Positions 22,630 to 33,351 of a DNA stretch of 64,000 nucleotides are shown here, piece after piece. How positions within the stretch are numbered: position 1 is the stretch's first letter; each line of letters begins with the position of its first letter. The stretch comes from Asterias amurensis (taxonomy: Eukaryota; Echinodermata; Asteroidea; Forcipulatida; Asteriidae), in the NCBI RefSeq assembly GCF_032118995.1, contig NC_092666.1, positions 7,452,501 through 7,516,500 on the forward strand, given 5' to 3'. Position numbers and translations under genes: made by a program. The notes below the pieces were generated by a model that worked only from the letters and a program-made list of their open reading frames with translations, did not search any database and had not been told where the DNA came from.

Positions 22630-23745
22630 CCAGCCGGTTATAAACAGCTCCAGCTGGGCCCAATTTCATGGCTCTGCTTACAGTAAGCAGAGAATATCTG
22701 TGTATACGGCAAGCGTACTTCACAGATTAGCGGAAAATTTTGGCTTTTGCGCGTGCCTACTCCACATTTCTAGGCATTCTGCGCTTAAAAGGCTAGCAAT
22801 GAAATCCGGTTATAAACGGCGACAGCTGGGCCCAATTTCATGGCACTGCTTACGGTAGGCAGAGAATCAGCGCTTACGGTAGCAGGGAATTCTGTGTATA
22901 CGGCAAGCGTATTTCACTGGTTAGCGGCGAATTTTGGCTTTTGCGCATGACGTTTCTAGGCATTCTACGCTTGAAAGGCTAGCACATAAAACCGGTTATA
23001 AACAGCTCCAGCTGGGCCCAATTTCATGGCACTGCTTACAGTAAGCAGAGAATCAGCGCTCTCCGAAGCAGGGAATTCTGTGTATACAGCAAGCATATTT
23101 CACGGGTAAGCGGCAAATTTTGGCTTTTGTGCGTGCCTACTCCATGTTTCTAGGCATTCTACGCTTTAAAGGCTAGCACATAAAGCCGGTTATAAACAGC
23201 TCCAGCTGGGCCCAATTTCATGGCACTGCTTACGATAAGCAGAGAATCAGCGCTTACGGAAGCAGGGAATTCTGTGTATACGGCAAGCGTATTTCACAAG
23301 TTAGCAGCGTATTTTGGCTTTTGCGCATGCCTACTCCACGTTTCTAAGCATTCTACGCTTAAAAGCCTACCTCAGAAATTTGGCGCTTGCACGTAAGCGG
23401 GGAATCGTGATGGTAACTCCACGTTTCTATGCATTCTCTGCTTAAAAGGCTAGCACAGAAAGCTGGTTATAAACAGCTCCAGCTGGGCCCAATATCATGG
23501 CTCTGCTTGCCGTAAGCAAAGAATCAGCGCTTACGGAAGCAGTGAATTCTGTGTATATGGCAAGTGTATTTCACGGGCTTGCGACGAATTTTGGCTTTTG
23601 CGCAAGCCTACTCCACGCTTCTAGGCATTCTACGCTTAAAAGCCTACCTCAGAAATTTGGCGCTTGCACGTAAGCGGGGAATCGTGATGGTAAGCGCGGA
23701 ATTCGGCGGTAAGCAGAGCCATAAAATTGGGCCCTGGTCATTCTC
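22630..23745 (+). repeat. Irregular tandem array of GGGCCC-type repeats
   Basis: The landmark GGTTATAAACAGCTCCAGC or its variants recurs near 22636, 22808, 22994, 23188 and 23463, so units range from about 172 to 277 bp. Each contains GGGCCCAATTTCATGGC, a short inverted pair around CTTACGGTAAGC, GAATTCTGTGTATA, and TTCTAGGCATTCTACGCTT. It is the same family as the insertion at 4022-4257. Confidence 0.8.
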
Positions 23746-24714
23746 AACCATTTAAACACCTCAGGTGTAGCGCTCTCAACCAATAGGAGTAGCGAAACTG
23801 TCTTGGGTATTTATGAATGGATTTTTATAAATTTCATGAATTTTCAGTAAAACTTCCGTCTAAGCTTTCTTAGTTTGCAGTTTATTAACTTTAATGCATT
23901 ATCATAACTCGACTGTGTATCAGCTCCCTGGCATTATGTTATTTTTAGTATCCGTATGTCATTGCTGGTAATGCTCATTAACATAATTATCAATCACTTT
24001 ACTTTGAAGTGTTTTCTTTTGCCATTAGGTCTAAGCTATAGTAAGTTTTAAAATGTTCAATTTGTGTTGCCAGGTTTTTATTCATTCAAACTTACATTTA
24101 TCTTCATGAAATCAAGTACAAACAATTGGTTTTGTAAAGGATAACCAATAAACAAAGCTGTTTATTGAGGCAGAGAAAAATAGAGCTTAACATTCAGTGT
24201 ACAAGTATGGCTTTTGAGTAAAATAAATGCATTGGTCATGTGAAACAGGAAACAACTGTGTGATGTAGACTGATCATTGTAAAAAATAGTAGAAATACCC
24301 CTGCCCTGTAAAACAACCGTGCATTGTTTTGTCAAAAATGTCAAAGGAAAAGGGGCCTGTGTGAATTATGATTTGTTAACCTATAAAAAAATCCGGAAAA
24401 ACCTTAAGTTATTTGGTTTGTATCCCACTCCAGTGAATTTGTCTTTGTTCACCCCAAAATCATTTACAATTTGCCCAGTCAGTAATTTCCTTTGATATGA
24501 TTTGAAACTTTGCACGGTGGAAGTTTTATTAAAGAGATAGTACACAGTAAAACATCTGTTTTGAGAAGTGTTTGTTTTAAAGACCGTTGGTTAACGATTC
24601 TTTATGCTAGAACTTCAAACATAGAATTAATCTGCAACAAAACATTTCAAAAAGTGATTGCGTTTTTAAAAACCTGTGTAATTTGTGTCAACATGGAAAT
24701 AATTTTCCCTTTAT
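23746..24714. other. No recognised feature
   Basis: AT-rich, intron-like or intergenic sequence. Short frames at 24162-24344 and 24510-24749 lack any domain or repeat signature. Confidence 0.45.
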
Positions 24715-25870
24715 ATAGGAATACAAGCTGGAAAGCATTACCGCTGTAACGATTCTTATGTTCAATTTGTGAGAGGGGTTCAAAATTGTTACACCTTTTT
24801 CATCCCCATAATGTACAAAAAAGATGAAATGTTTCTCAAAATGCGATTATCTAAAGCTGTTTACTAAGCTTCACCGCAGTTATAAGTTTTTACTGACCCA
24901 TTATTTGAAAGTTGAATATTATCTATAGGAATACAATCTGGGAGGCAATAAAGGCACCGACACGTTTGGTAATTGTCAAAGACCAGTATTCTCACTTGGT
25001 GTATCCCATCATAAGCATAAAATAACAAGCCTGTCATAATTTGGGCTCAATTGGCCATCGAAGTTGCGAGAAAACATTTGGTGTGCTTGCAGCTAGGAAT
25101 AAAATACTTCTAGCTAGAAGTCTTTTAATATTTTAGTTAGAAATAACCCCTTTCTCAAAAATTACGTTACTTCGGAGGGAGTCGTTTCCCAGAATGTTTT
25201 ATACCATGAACAACCGCTCTCCAATGCTCGTTACCAAGTCAGTTTTTAAGTTAATTGTTTTGAGTAATTACCAAACGTGTACCTTTCCTTTAACGCTTCT
25301 CATTTTAATTTTTTGGGAGAATAAAAATAGGAAGGATAATCCCAAAAGGAATATAATCTGAGAAGCATTACCGCGGTAATGCGTGTTATGATCGGAGAGG
25401 GGGGGGGGGGGGTCAAGCGTTTGTAACAGGAAGCGAAGTATAATTTTTTTATCTAAAACTTGCACTGTAGGGCCTACTATCCAACTGCTATAGGCCCTAC
25501 TCCTCACCGCATGTATAAAGTTTTATGGCATTCCAGAGTTCAATATGGTCCAACTGGAAAGAATTTAGTCAAATTAGGATACAATAGGGATACAATCCGA
25601 GAAGCGTTACTGCGGTAATGCTTTTATATTCAATTTGGGGGGGGGGGGAGGGGAGGGAATAAAAAGTGGTACCCCGTTTTCCATACCCGGACGTAAATGT
25701 ACTTCTTAAACGATGCATTGTACTATCCAAAGCTGTCGTACTTCTTACCACTTAGATTTCTTTCCACTGGTTTTTCAGAGTTTCATTGTCATAATGGGAA
25801 GAATAGTTCCTATAGAAACACAATCTGAGAAGCATTACCGCAGTGACGCTTCTTATATTAAATTTTGGGG
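24715..25870 (+). repeat. Degenerate tandem repeat with CCGCGG-centred palindrome
   Basis: The string AGGAATACAATCTGAGAAGC or a variant starts units near 24717, 24928, 25348, 25589 and 25806. Once the family A insertion is removed, spacing is roughly 75-240 bp. The palindrome is perfect over 18 bp at 25365-25382 (GCATTACCGCGGTAATGC) and decayed in the other units. G runs follow it at 25397 and 25640. Confidence 0.65.
24950..25293. mobile_element. Family A TTAA foldback element inside the tandem array
   Basis: Left end AAAGGCACCGACACGTTTGG, right end CCAAACGTGTACCTTTCCTTTAA. It interrupts a unit between GGAGGCA and ACGCTTCTC, which are contiguous apart from the CCG-rich centre in other units. 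The insertion is therefore younger than the array. Confidence 0.75.
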
Positions 25871-25874
25871 TCGC

Positions 25875-26263
25875 CAGAAGCCATTGGACACTATTGGTAA
25901 TTGTCAAAGACCAGTCTTCCCACTTGCTGTATCTCAACATAATATGCATATAATAACAAACCTGTGAAAATTTGGGCTCGATTGGTCGTCGGAGTTGCGA
26001 GATAACTACGAAAGAAAAAAACACCCTTGTCACGCAAAATTGTGTGCTTTCAGATGCTTGATTTCGGGACCTCAAATTCTAAACTTGAGGTCTCGAAATC
26101 AAATTTGTGGAAAATTACTTCTTTCTCGAAAACTACCCACTTCAGAGGGAGCCGTTTCTCACAATCTTTTATACTACGAACCTCTCCCCATTACTCATTA
26201 CCAAGTAAGGTTTTATGCTAATAATTATTTTGAGTAATTACCAATAGTGTCCACTGCCTTTAA
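25875..26263. mobile_element. Family A TTAA foldback element
   Basis: Left end decayed (GCCATTGGACACTATTGG), right end CCAATAGTGTCCACTGCCT plus TTAA. It carries the full GAGACCTC...GAGGTCTC interior. Frames of 64-107 codons here are repeat shadows. Confidence 0.8.
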
Positions 26264-27037
26264 GCTATTTTTCTGTGCTTAGCAAGTGTTTGTGCTTCCA
26301 GGCATAATGAAATTAGGCCTACGTTCCAGTCTATTTCCTGGCAGGCAATACATTCCACTGCTCATATTATGAAAAATGCTGTATGATAACGACCAAATAA
26401 ATAGAAGGCTGGATTTCTGCACAAAAATATTGGAAAAAGTCATACAAATTGAACTTTGATAGCGCCCTCTATTGACAGGCTAATTTCATTATGATTCAAA
26501 TTATATCGCCAATTGTTCTTCACCAATGTTCTCCATAATTTCACGAAATCGCCCTTAAAAATTACAGATTATTCTTCATCCATCAACCAGTTAATTCTCG
26601 CCGTGCGTGCAGTATAGAAGTGAGTAGGACTTTTCTTCTTTTGTTATCTCTAAAGATGGGATATTGGTATTTTTTAAGTATGGGGCTCGTGATCAGTGTG
26701 ATGATCAATCATTGATGGTTTGCTGCGTGCATGGGAAAGTTTGTTATTTACCAGTTACGATATGGTAGTACCCAATCATCAAGTGGTTGATTATTAAGGT
26801 TACTAGTGCTGTGTTTCTTCTCTTTGGGCCTAATAATAATCCAGTTGATCTCATTGTTTTGTGTACATGCTGTATTACCTATAAAAAATTTTTTTATAAT
26901 AATTGACACTAGGCCTAGGCCTGTTTCGTTGTCTACGGATATGTGATGTGTGCTTTGTTTACCCACGCCTGCTTCTTCTATTCTGTGGAAGAGGTAAAGA
27001 CATCACCAATCAGTGGTAAAGCTCGTTCATTTCAACA
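26264..27037. other. No recognised feature; possible 5' region
   Basis: No repeat family recognised. If the short ATG exon at 27038 is real, its promoter and 5' UTR would lie here. Confidence 0.3.
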
Positions 27038-27047
27038 ATGGATGAAG
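27038..27047 (+). CDS. Candidate short first coding exon (MDE...)
   Basis: ATGGATGAAG is followed by a strong donor, GTAAGTG, after a TTCAACA context. It could begin the plus-strand gene whose later exons are at 32967, 36603, 42880 and 52127. It ends in phase 1 while the exon at 32967 needs two carried bases, so at least one more exon would be required. The evidence is only a start codon and a good donor. Confidence 0.25.
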
Positions 27048-27167
27048 GTAAGTGAAGATTGAACAACTTCTTTCCAATTTTCTCATTTGCTTTCACCTTT
27101 TTTGTTTACAGTACAGTACTCTTGATGTTGGAACTGTAATACTTACCTTCATTGGTGATGATCAGTG

Positions 27168-27271
27168 TTGTAGCCATGGTGGGCGACGGTGGGCGGGCCT
27201 GCCCAGTACTGACATGTTCCGCCTGGCACTTCAGCTGAAAAACAGACTGCCAATACCACAACTAGTTCCAA
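27168..27271 (+). other. Possible exon, unassigned
   Basis: An open frame with LPSTDMFRLALQLKNRLPIP ends at CCAATG|GTAGGT. The sequence is less repetitive than its surroundings and the composition looks coding. However, no acceptor connects it in phase with 27038-27047 and no family is recognised. Confidence 0.2.
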
Positions 27272-27363
27272 TGGTAGGTCTTGTATTGCATAATGGTCAT
27301 CAGCCAGTGAGGCAGTTGAACATCTTCTGTGATTAATTTGTGGGCAGAAGTTTTATTGGGCTC

Positions 27364-27915
27364 TTAAAGTCACCTGGAAGTGGTATTTTTTAAAAATAAA
27401 GCTTTTGTCACTAATGTGTTTTGATGAGTGGAATGTGAATCAGTTAACTAAGGTTTTAAAAAATCAGTTCTTATGTTATTTACAAATTTAACAGTAGACC
27501 CCGACCCGAGAAGGCGCTGTTCGTGACGTCAATCGAGGCAGACTTTGCCTGTAATGCGTAGAGTAAACACAATTGCAAAATGTACGGACCAAGTCGTGAG
27601 TTTGTACTTTTAAAAACAAACAAAAATGGTTTTTTCCGGCAATGCCGACCAGGTGTATTGCTGCTGAATGCAGAAAAACACTTTTTGAAATGTACCAACT
27701 CACGACTTGGACGTACATGTACTTTGCACGTGTGTTTATTATACGCATTGCAGGCAAAGTCTGCCTCGAATGGCGTCACAAAAGGGGTAGGCGGAGTCAG
27801 CCCCCCAAACAACTTTATATATTTTTTTAACATATAAATCGTGACAAACAATTACTAAAAAAATTATATACTCTTATGTTTGAAAGAAAAAAATTCTACT
27901 TCCAGGTGACTTTAA
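27364..27915. mobile_element. Family C TTAA foldback element
   Basis: TTAA plus AGTCACCTGGAAGTGG at the left, CTACTTCCAGGTGACT plus TTAA at the right. An inner inverted pair (AGGCAGACTTTGCCTGTAATG against GCATTGCAGGCAAAGTCTGCC) gives nearly the whole 552 bp foldback potential. Overlapping frames of 62-123 codons on both strands are products of the palindrome. Confidence 0.85.
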
Positions 27916-28061
27916 GTTTGTACAATGATGCTTTAAGGCAAAAAGAGTTGTCTTTCGACCCTTGTCATTTTTTATTTAATTTTTGAAAATCTGAAAAGAG
28001 CAAAAGCTATACTCTGCTACTTTGAAAACTCTAGGTTTATACAACCTTTTGTTCAAAATTT

Positions 28062-28244
28062 ATGAAAGGAGATAACACCATGAGATCTGAGCAACTGAAA
28101 AAGGTTGAAAGCCCTTTCTGGTTTAAAACCCTTTACATCCACATGTATGAACTGCTAGACAAACTGCTTAGGCCTGCAGACATCCCGCTCCTCCGCCCCT
28201 TTGACATAATATCGGAGGAACCACCTGCAACCGAGTGGAAATGA
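28062..28244 (+). other. Unassigned 60-codon open frame
   Basis: Begins at ATGAAAGGAG and ends in TGA; contains SPFWFKTLYIHMYELLDKLL and a proline-rich end. Composition looks more coding than its neighbours, with no repeat landmarks. It might be an exon or a transposon remnant. I do not recognise it. Confidence 0.25.
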
Positions 28245-28285
28245 CCAAAAACACTTTTCCAAAAACAAAGTGTCACCCGCCAGAC

Positions 28286-28735
28286 AAATGTTTTGCTGCA
28301 TTTGGCCTGGCAGACGCTCTGCTCCCCCCCCCCCCCAACTTTGTATAGGGAATGGTGTTATTGGTCATTTCAACTTGGTTTATGTGGCTCCTCCGATGTT
28401 TAACCTGGGGGTTGGGAGAGGAGGAGTCTGGCGGGCCCAATGCAGCAAAAACCTTGTCTGGCGGCTGATACTGGTTTGGGGAATAGTGTCATTGGTCATT
28501 TCAACTTTGTTTGAGGTGGTTCCTCTGATGTTTACTTAAGTAGGGGGGGGGGGGCGTGTCGGGCGGGCCCAATGCAGCAAAACTTCTGTCAGGCAGCTGA
28601 ATACTGGTATTAAGAATAGTGTTAATCGTCCTAATTCTCTATGGTCATTTCAACTGCGTTTCAGGCTGTTCCTCTGATGTTTAACCCGGGGGGGGGGGGG
28701 GGGTGTCTGGCGGGCCCCTGGATGGCGGGCCCCTA
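28286..28735 (+). repeat. G-rich satellite, left part (split by LINE)
   Basis: Monomers of about 120 bp contain GGTCATTTCAACTTGGTTT, GGTGGTTCCTCTGATGTT, a G run, GTGTCTGGCGGGCCCAATGC and GATACTGGTATTGGGAATAG. The same family continues at 31335-31690 after the LINE and forms the long array at 43140-46290. Confidence 0.85.
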
Positions 28736-30598
28736 ATTCGCGGGTCGCCTGGAAAATTACCACGTCGTGTAAGGGAAACCTTCCAGTACCACAAAACGGA
28801 CCTTGTTCATTTCCAGACTTTGCTAGCTGCAGTTCCTTGGGGAGTGATTGACTACAACGACATTAACGATGCTTTGGATACGTTCAGTGATTTCTTCCTC
28901 AATTGCGTCAAGGAGTGTGTTCCTGTCCGAAAAGGTAGCAAGAGAGCTAAGCCCTGGATCACCGAGGAACTTCATCGGCTCATCCTTGAGAAGCAAAGGT
29001 TGTTTAAACGAGCTCGTGTAAGTGGAACTGAGACAGCTTGGAAACAATTTAAACTTGTCAGGAACAAAGTACGCAGTCTCTCCAAAAGGGCGTACAGTGA
29101 GTTCGTAACTGATTTGTTTAAGAAAAGAGATAATCGGAAAACTTTCTGGTCTTTTGTGAAGTCCAAACGCAAATCTTCTCAATCTACCAATTCTTATTTC
29201 ATCAATGGTGAAAATATAAGTGACCCATCTCGGATTGCAAATGAGTTTAACTCTCTTTTCGCCAGTTTTTTCTCCGGATCCACCGACCAGGACCGTGTCA
29301 CTTCTCCCATGTTGGAATTTCCCCCGTTGGAACGTTTTTCCATCACTTCAACTCAAGTTTCGTCTGAGATTCGGAATCTTTCCGCACACAAACCATATGG
29401 ACCTGATGGTATTAGCGCCCAAATGTTGAAACTTGCTGCCCCAGCCATTGTTCCTGTTCTCACAACTTTTTACAACCACACTCTTGCTTCAGGTTGTCTT
29501 CCAAGTGCGTGGAAACGTGCTAATGTAGTGCCCGTCTTCAAAAAAGGAGAAAAGAGCAACTTGATCAATTACAGACCCGTTTCTTTGACTCCAATAATCT
29601 GCAAGCTTTTAGAAAAAATCTTGTGTCGTCAAATTCTCGACCACTGTCAAATCAACGGACTTGTAGCTGACCGGCAACATGGGTTCATTCCTGGGAGGTC
29701 TTGTTCTACAGCATTGGTGTCAGCTAGTTCTCGATGGCTTCAATCTTTGGACGCACGGGTACCTGCAGTGGATGTAATCTCCTTAGATTTCAGTCGTGCG
29801 TTTGACACTATAAGCCACGATATTCTTGTTAAGAAACTCCAACTTTGCTACAACATAAAGGGTGCTGCTCTTGACTGGATTGAGTCGTTTGTAACAAACC
29901 GCCTGCAACGAGTTGTCTACAAAGGCTTTACTTCAGACTGGCTACCGGTCGGTTCAGGAGTGCCACAGGGCTCTGTACTTGGCCCCCTGCTCTTTGTTTT
30001 GTACGCTAACGATCTTCAGCTTCAACTTTCTTCAAACCTTGTACAGTACGCAGATGACACATTTTTGTTCAAAAATGTTACAACTGACGCGCCGGATTCT
30101 CTACTTCAGAAGGACCTAAACACTATAGTTAACTGGGCTAAATTGATCTGTTTGCGCTCAAATGCTGACAAGTGCAAATCGATACGGTTGACTTGGCGAC
30201 GTATGAGCAAACCAGAATACAATCTTGGAAACTCCCCCCTGGAATGTGTGGACTCCATCAAGCTTCTAGGCTGTATATTCCAGAGTAATTTATCTTGGGA
30301 TCTACAAGTGCAGGCTGTTACTTCAAAATGTAATAGACTGATTGGTTTGATTCGCCTCATCTCTGGCAACTGTCCTTCGTGCGTATCGCTCCATTTGTTC
30401 AAGACTCTTGTGCAGCCCATCTTGGACTACTGCTCACCCGTCTGGTGGGTTCACCGTAAAAAACACATCATATCAATCGAATCGGTACAGCGCAGAGCCA
30501 GCAGGATGATACTTCGGCAAACATATATGGAACAGCCTTATCAAGAAAGACTGAAGACTCTGGGTCTTATGTTGCTGTCTGACAGAAGAATTTTTTAA
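28703..30598 (+). CDS. Non-LTR reverse transcriptase, truncated and frameshifted
   Basis: A 631-codon frame. The first ~16 residues come from the flanking G-rich satellite, so the initiating ATG is probably fortuitous. Reverse transcriptase landmarks appear in order: NYRPVSLTPIICKLLEK, FSRAFDTISHDIL near residue 363, GVPQGSVLGPLLF near 419 and the catalytic YADD at about 449. After these comes the usual C-terminal region (LVQPILDYCSPVW). The frame stops at 30598 after a run of six T; the downstream frame at 30622-30864 (YSFMNDLTNL) continues the same protein in another register. At least two indels therefore separate them. There is no endonuclease. A decayed, non-autonomous copy is most likely. 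Clade assignment (CR1/Jockey group) is inferred from motif style. Confidence 0.85.
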   Translation: MSGGPLDGGPLIRGSPGKLPRRVRETFQYHKTDLVHFQTLLAAVPWGVIDYNDINDALDTFSDFFLNCVKECVPVRKGSKRAKPWITEELHRLILEKQRLFKRARVSGTETAWKQFKLVRNKVRSLSKRAYSEFVTDLFKKRDNRKTFWSFVKSKRKSSQSTNSYFINGENISDPSRIANEFNSLFASFFSGSTDQDRVTSPMLEFPPLERFSITSTQVSSEIRNLSAHKPYGPDGISAQMLKLAAPAIVPVLTTFYNHTLASGCLPSAWKRANVVPVFKKGEKSNLINYRPVSLTPIICKLLEKILCRQILDHCQINGLVADRQHGFIPGRSCSTALVSASSRWLQSLDARVPAVDVISLDFSRAFDTISHDILVKKLQLCYNIKGAALDWIESFVTNRLQRVVYKGFTSDWLPVGSGVPQGSVLGPLLFVLYANDLQLQLSSNLVQYADDTFLFKNVTTDAPDSLLQKDLNTIVNWAKLICLRSNADKCKSIRLTWRRMSKPEYNLGNSPLECVDSIKLLGCIFQSNLSWDLQVQAVTSKCNRLIGLIRLISGNCPSCVSLHLFKTLVQPILDYCSPVWWVHRKKHIISIESVQRRASRMILRQTYMEQPYQERLKTLGLMLLSDRRIF

Positions 30599-31333
30599 AC
30601 ATTTGCTTTATTGTAAAACTGTTGATGTCCACTCGGTATAGTTTTATGAATGACTTAACTAATCTGTCTAAAGTTAACTCCCGTCACACAGAATTGCTCA
30701 CTTTTCATCATCTAAAACCTAGGACGGATGCTTATAAATTTTCTACCATTGTTCGCTTTCCTAAAATGTTCTCAGAGCTCACTTTGGATACCAGGAATGT
30801 TTTGATTTTGGAGGGGTACAAGTCCTTTCGTATGAAGCTGAGGGGGGAATTTTTAGTATGTTAAAAGTGCTAGTGGTTTTAATTGTCTAAGGGGTCTTTG
30901 TGCTTTTTGGGTGGTGTTTGGGGAGGCTCTCTGCTATCATTGTCCTCGAGCCCAGTGGGTTGGCATGAATCTGTGAGGGTGCACTCTGTGCCAATTTTAT
31001 TTTTTCTGTTTTTTTTTAGTCCATTCTATGTTTTTTATTATTTTCAATTGTTGTCCCTTCCTCTTATCGCTGCGGTGTTTTGTTGTGGGTGTAGTTTTTT
31101 GTTTTCAATAGTCTGATTTTGTTGTGTTTTAATGATTTCTATTGTGTGATTCTTAAATGTTTCAGTGCAATCACCTTTTTATATTGTATAATTATATTTT
31201 TATCGTTGGCAGGGGTCTGGTTTTACACATCTTTTGATGACAGTTTTATACTTTTGTTTTAGCCTTGACAGCCCCTGTACAACTTGCAACTATTGTGTAT
31301 GTCTAAAGATTTAAAATAAATAAATAAATAAAA
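28740..31333 (+). mobile_element. 5'-truncated non-LTR retrotransposon (CR1/Jockey-like)
   Basis: Carries a reverse transcriptase frame, a decayed C-terminal frame and a T-rich 3' UTR ending in a short TAAA-type microsatellite at about 31310-31333, typical of CR1/L2-like LINEs. The endonuclease domain is missing, so it is 5'-truncated. It sits inside one satellite monomer: sequence before it stops at GGCGGGCCC and sequence after it resumes at AATGCAGCAAA, which are adjacent in intact monomers. Confidence 0.85.
30599..30864 (+). pseudogene. C-terminal remnant of the LINE polyprotein
   Basis: The frame from 30622 continues the LINE product after the frameshift, with residues such as FMNDLTNLSKVNSRHTELLT and ending RMKLRGEFLVC. 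A different register fits 30590-30640 better, so there are probably two shifts. The 3' UTR follows. Confidence 0.6.
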
Positions 31334-31334
31334 A

Positions 31335-31690
31335 TGCAGCAAATGTTTTGTCGGGCGGCTGATACTGGTATTGGGAATAGTGTCATCATTTGTCATTTCA
31401 ACTTGGTTTACAAGGGGGTCTGATATTTAACGTGGGGGGGTCTGGCAGGCCTAATGCAGCAAAACCTTTGTCTGGTGGCTGATACTGGTATTGGGAATAG
31501 TGTCATCATTGGTCATTTCAACTTGGTTTTAGGTGGTTCCTCAGATGTTTAACCCAGGAGAGGGGGGGGGGGGGTGTCTGGCGGGCCCAATTCAGCAAAT
31601 CTCAAGTCTGGTGGCTGATACTGGTATTAATTATAGTGTTATTGGTCCTTTCTCTATCTGGTCATTTCAACTGCGGTTCCTCTGTTGTTT
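31335..31690 (+). repeat. G-rich satellite, right part
   Basis: Resumes with AATGCAGCAAATGTTTTGTC and repeats GGTCATTTCAACTTGG, GATACTGGTATTGGGAATAG and G runs up to about 31575. The composition then drifts into unique sequence. Confidence 0.8.
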
Positions 31691-32966
31691 AACCCAGCTA
31701 CTAGCATACTTGTTGTTATTAAATTATGGGCTCTTACGTTTTAAAAGAATACCAGGTCGACGCGTGGGGTCAGGGCTGGAGCTCCAGAAAGAGGGTGTTT
31801 TTAGAATTATGTATTTCAAGAGGCAGTATCACTGAGTATGGATTGAATTTTTGGTGCATCTTCATAAACCCTTGGGAGTATCAAGAAGACGACAGGCCTA
31901 ACCATGCCGGATTAACATGAGTTGAGATTTGTGAGTTTGGTGTTATTTACCGAGCTTTGTTTGTTTTGATTGGCTGTTTGCAGGGAAGAGGTTTAATCAA
32001 GGAAGAGGCTTAGTGAGAACAATGAAGAGGACAAGTAGTTTATTTATTTGTTTATTTATTTATTCACCCAGGCTTTAAAAACTTCAAAACACACAGCAAC
32101 AATAAGTAGAAATGTATAACTTTTGCATTATTAGTAAAATAATTAGAGACATATCAACAAAAAGCAAGCAGAAGCCTATATGGATTGCCCAATAGGGAAC
32201 CAAATCACTATTCAGTTCTTGAATTGGTCTCAACATTTTGACTAGCTTGCTCTAGCCATCGTCAAGAGACTGACTCCGGGGTAGTGCAGTTAATTATGAT
32301 CCTATAAAGCTAAAGTAGTTGTCCCAGCCAATTTTCTATACCTGCGCCAGGGTATATTTACAAAGCAGGACAGTTCTTTTCAGAACAAGTTTCCTCAAAA
32401 TCTGATATTCTACTCTTTGCGGTAGTAAAATAAAGCAAGACAGTTCTCTAAAGAACAAACTCTACCTGGCAAGTAGAAACACACATGGTGTTTGTTACCG
32501 CAAACCAAATACAATTGATACCTCACCATGCAAAGCCTAAATTCTTTTGTACCCTTTTCACTGATGAAAGAGGTTTCTAAAAAAAGTATTGCCTTGTTAG
32601 TGATTTCCAATCCATGTTTAGTTTCACCTCACATGTAGGTACTTTTTTCCCCAAAAGACTTCGTTGGATTAAAACACAAGTGCTTTATTTGTCTTTAAAA
32701 AGACAAATTTGTCTTTAAAAAGACAAATAGGTAATTAATATCTGCAAATTATTTATTATGGCCCATCAAAATGAACTAGGCATTTCTGAGCTTTTAAGAA
32801 ACTGGTGATGACTGTTAAATGTAATACTGTAAAAAATTAACTATGCCTAGTGCTAGTGATCAAATGCACCCAAAACATGCAACTACACATGTAGATCATT
32901 CAGACTGAATTTCTTCGTTTAACAGCAGCTGATGTAAATTTGTCCGATATTTGTTGTCTATTGTAG
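31691..32966. other. Mostly unique, with a TTTA microsatellite
   Basis: A TTTATTTATTTG-type microsatellite at about 32038-32071 is followed by CACCCAGGC and could be the tail of a minus-strand LINE. Short CTTTAAAAAGACAAAT duplications lie at 32690-32730. No gene recognised before the exon at 32967. Confidence 0.4.
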
Positions 32967-33024
32967 GTTGCGTAGAGAAGCCCTACAGAAGTACATTCGG
33001 CGAGCAGTAGCATCTAGACAAACG
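32967..33024 (+). CDS. Candidate exon, basic helical segment
   Basis: Acceptor TTGTAG and donor ACG|GTAAGT flank an open frame reading LRREALQKYIRRAVASRQT. It ends in phase 0, matching the start of the exon at 36603, and the joined residues form a charged, probably helical stretch. Probably part of the same plus-strand transcript as the ERCC6L2-like exons, but that link is only positional. Confidence 0.5.
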
Positions 33025-33351
33025 GTAAGTACAGTCTTTCTAATGATTTTTCTCCTGTAGATGATCAGCGTATATTAATAGAAACATGAGTCCTTAACCA
33101 ATAGTTCTTTTCCTAACCAACACTATTCAAAAAGAGACTCACACGGTGTTATCACAAAATGTTCTTATAGTTATAATTCCACCATACAAAGTTTCAAATT
33201 CTACTAATGGTGGTGGGCATCAAATAGGTGGGGGTGGGGTGTGACAAGGGGAGAGGGGCACAATATCAAATGTCCCCCCCCCCCATCTTTTTGACCACCT
33301 TGATCATGAAGCCAAAGTATTGCACTGTGTAAGACCAACCCTGTGTCTCGC

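Noticed and set aside
22289-22858. 189-codon plus-strand frame
   Set aside because: Its final part is tandem-repeat sequence that recurs in four more units with different frames, and the first part has no domain; a chance frame is more likely.
27480-27851. Overlapping frames of 85-123 codons on both strands
   Set aside because: They are mirror products of the long inverted repeat of the family C foldback element.
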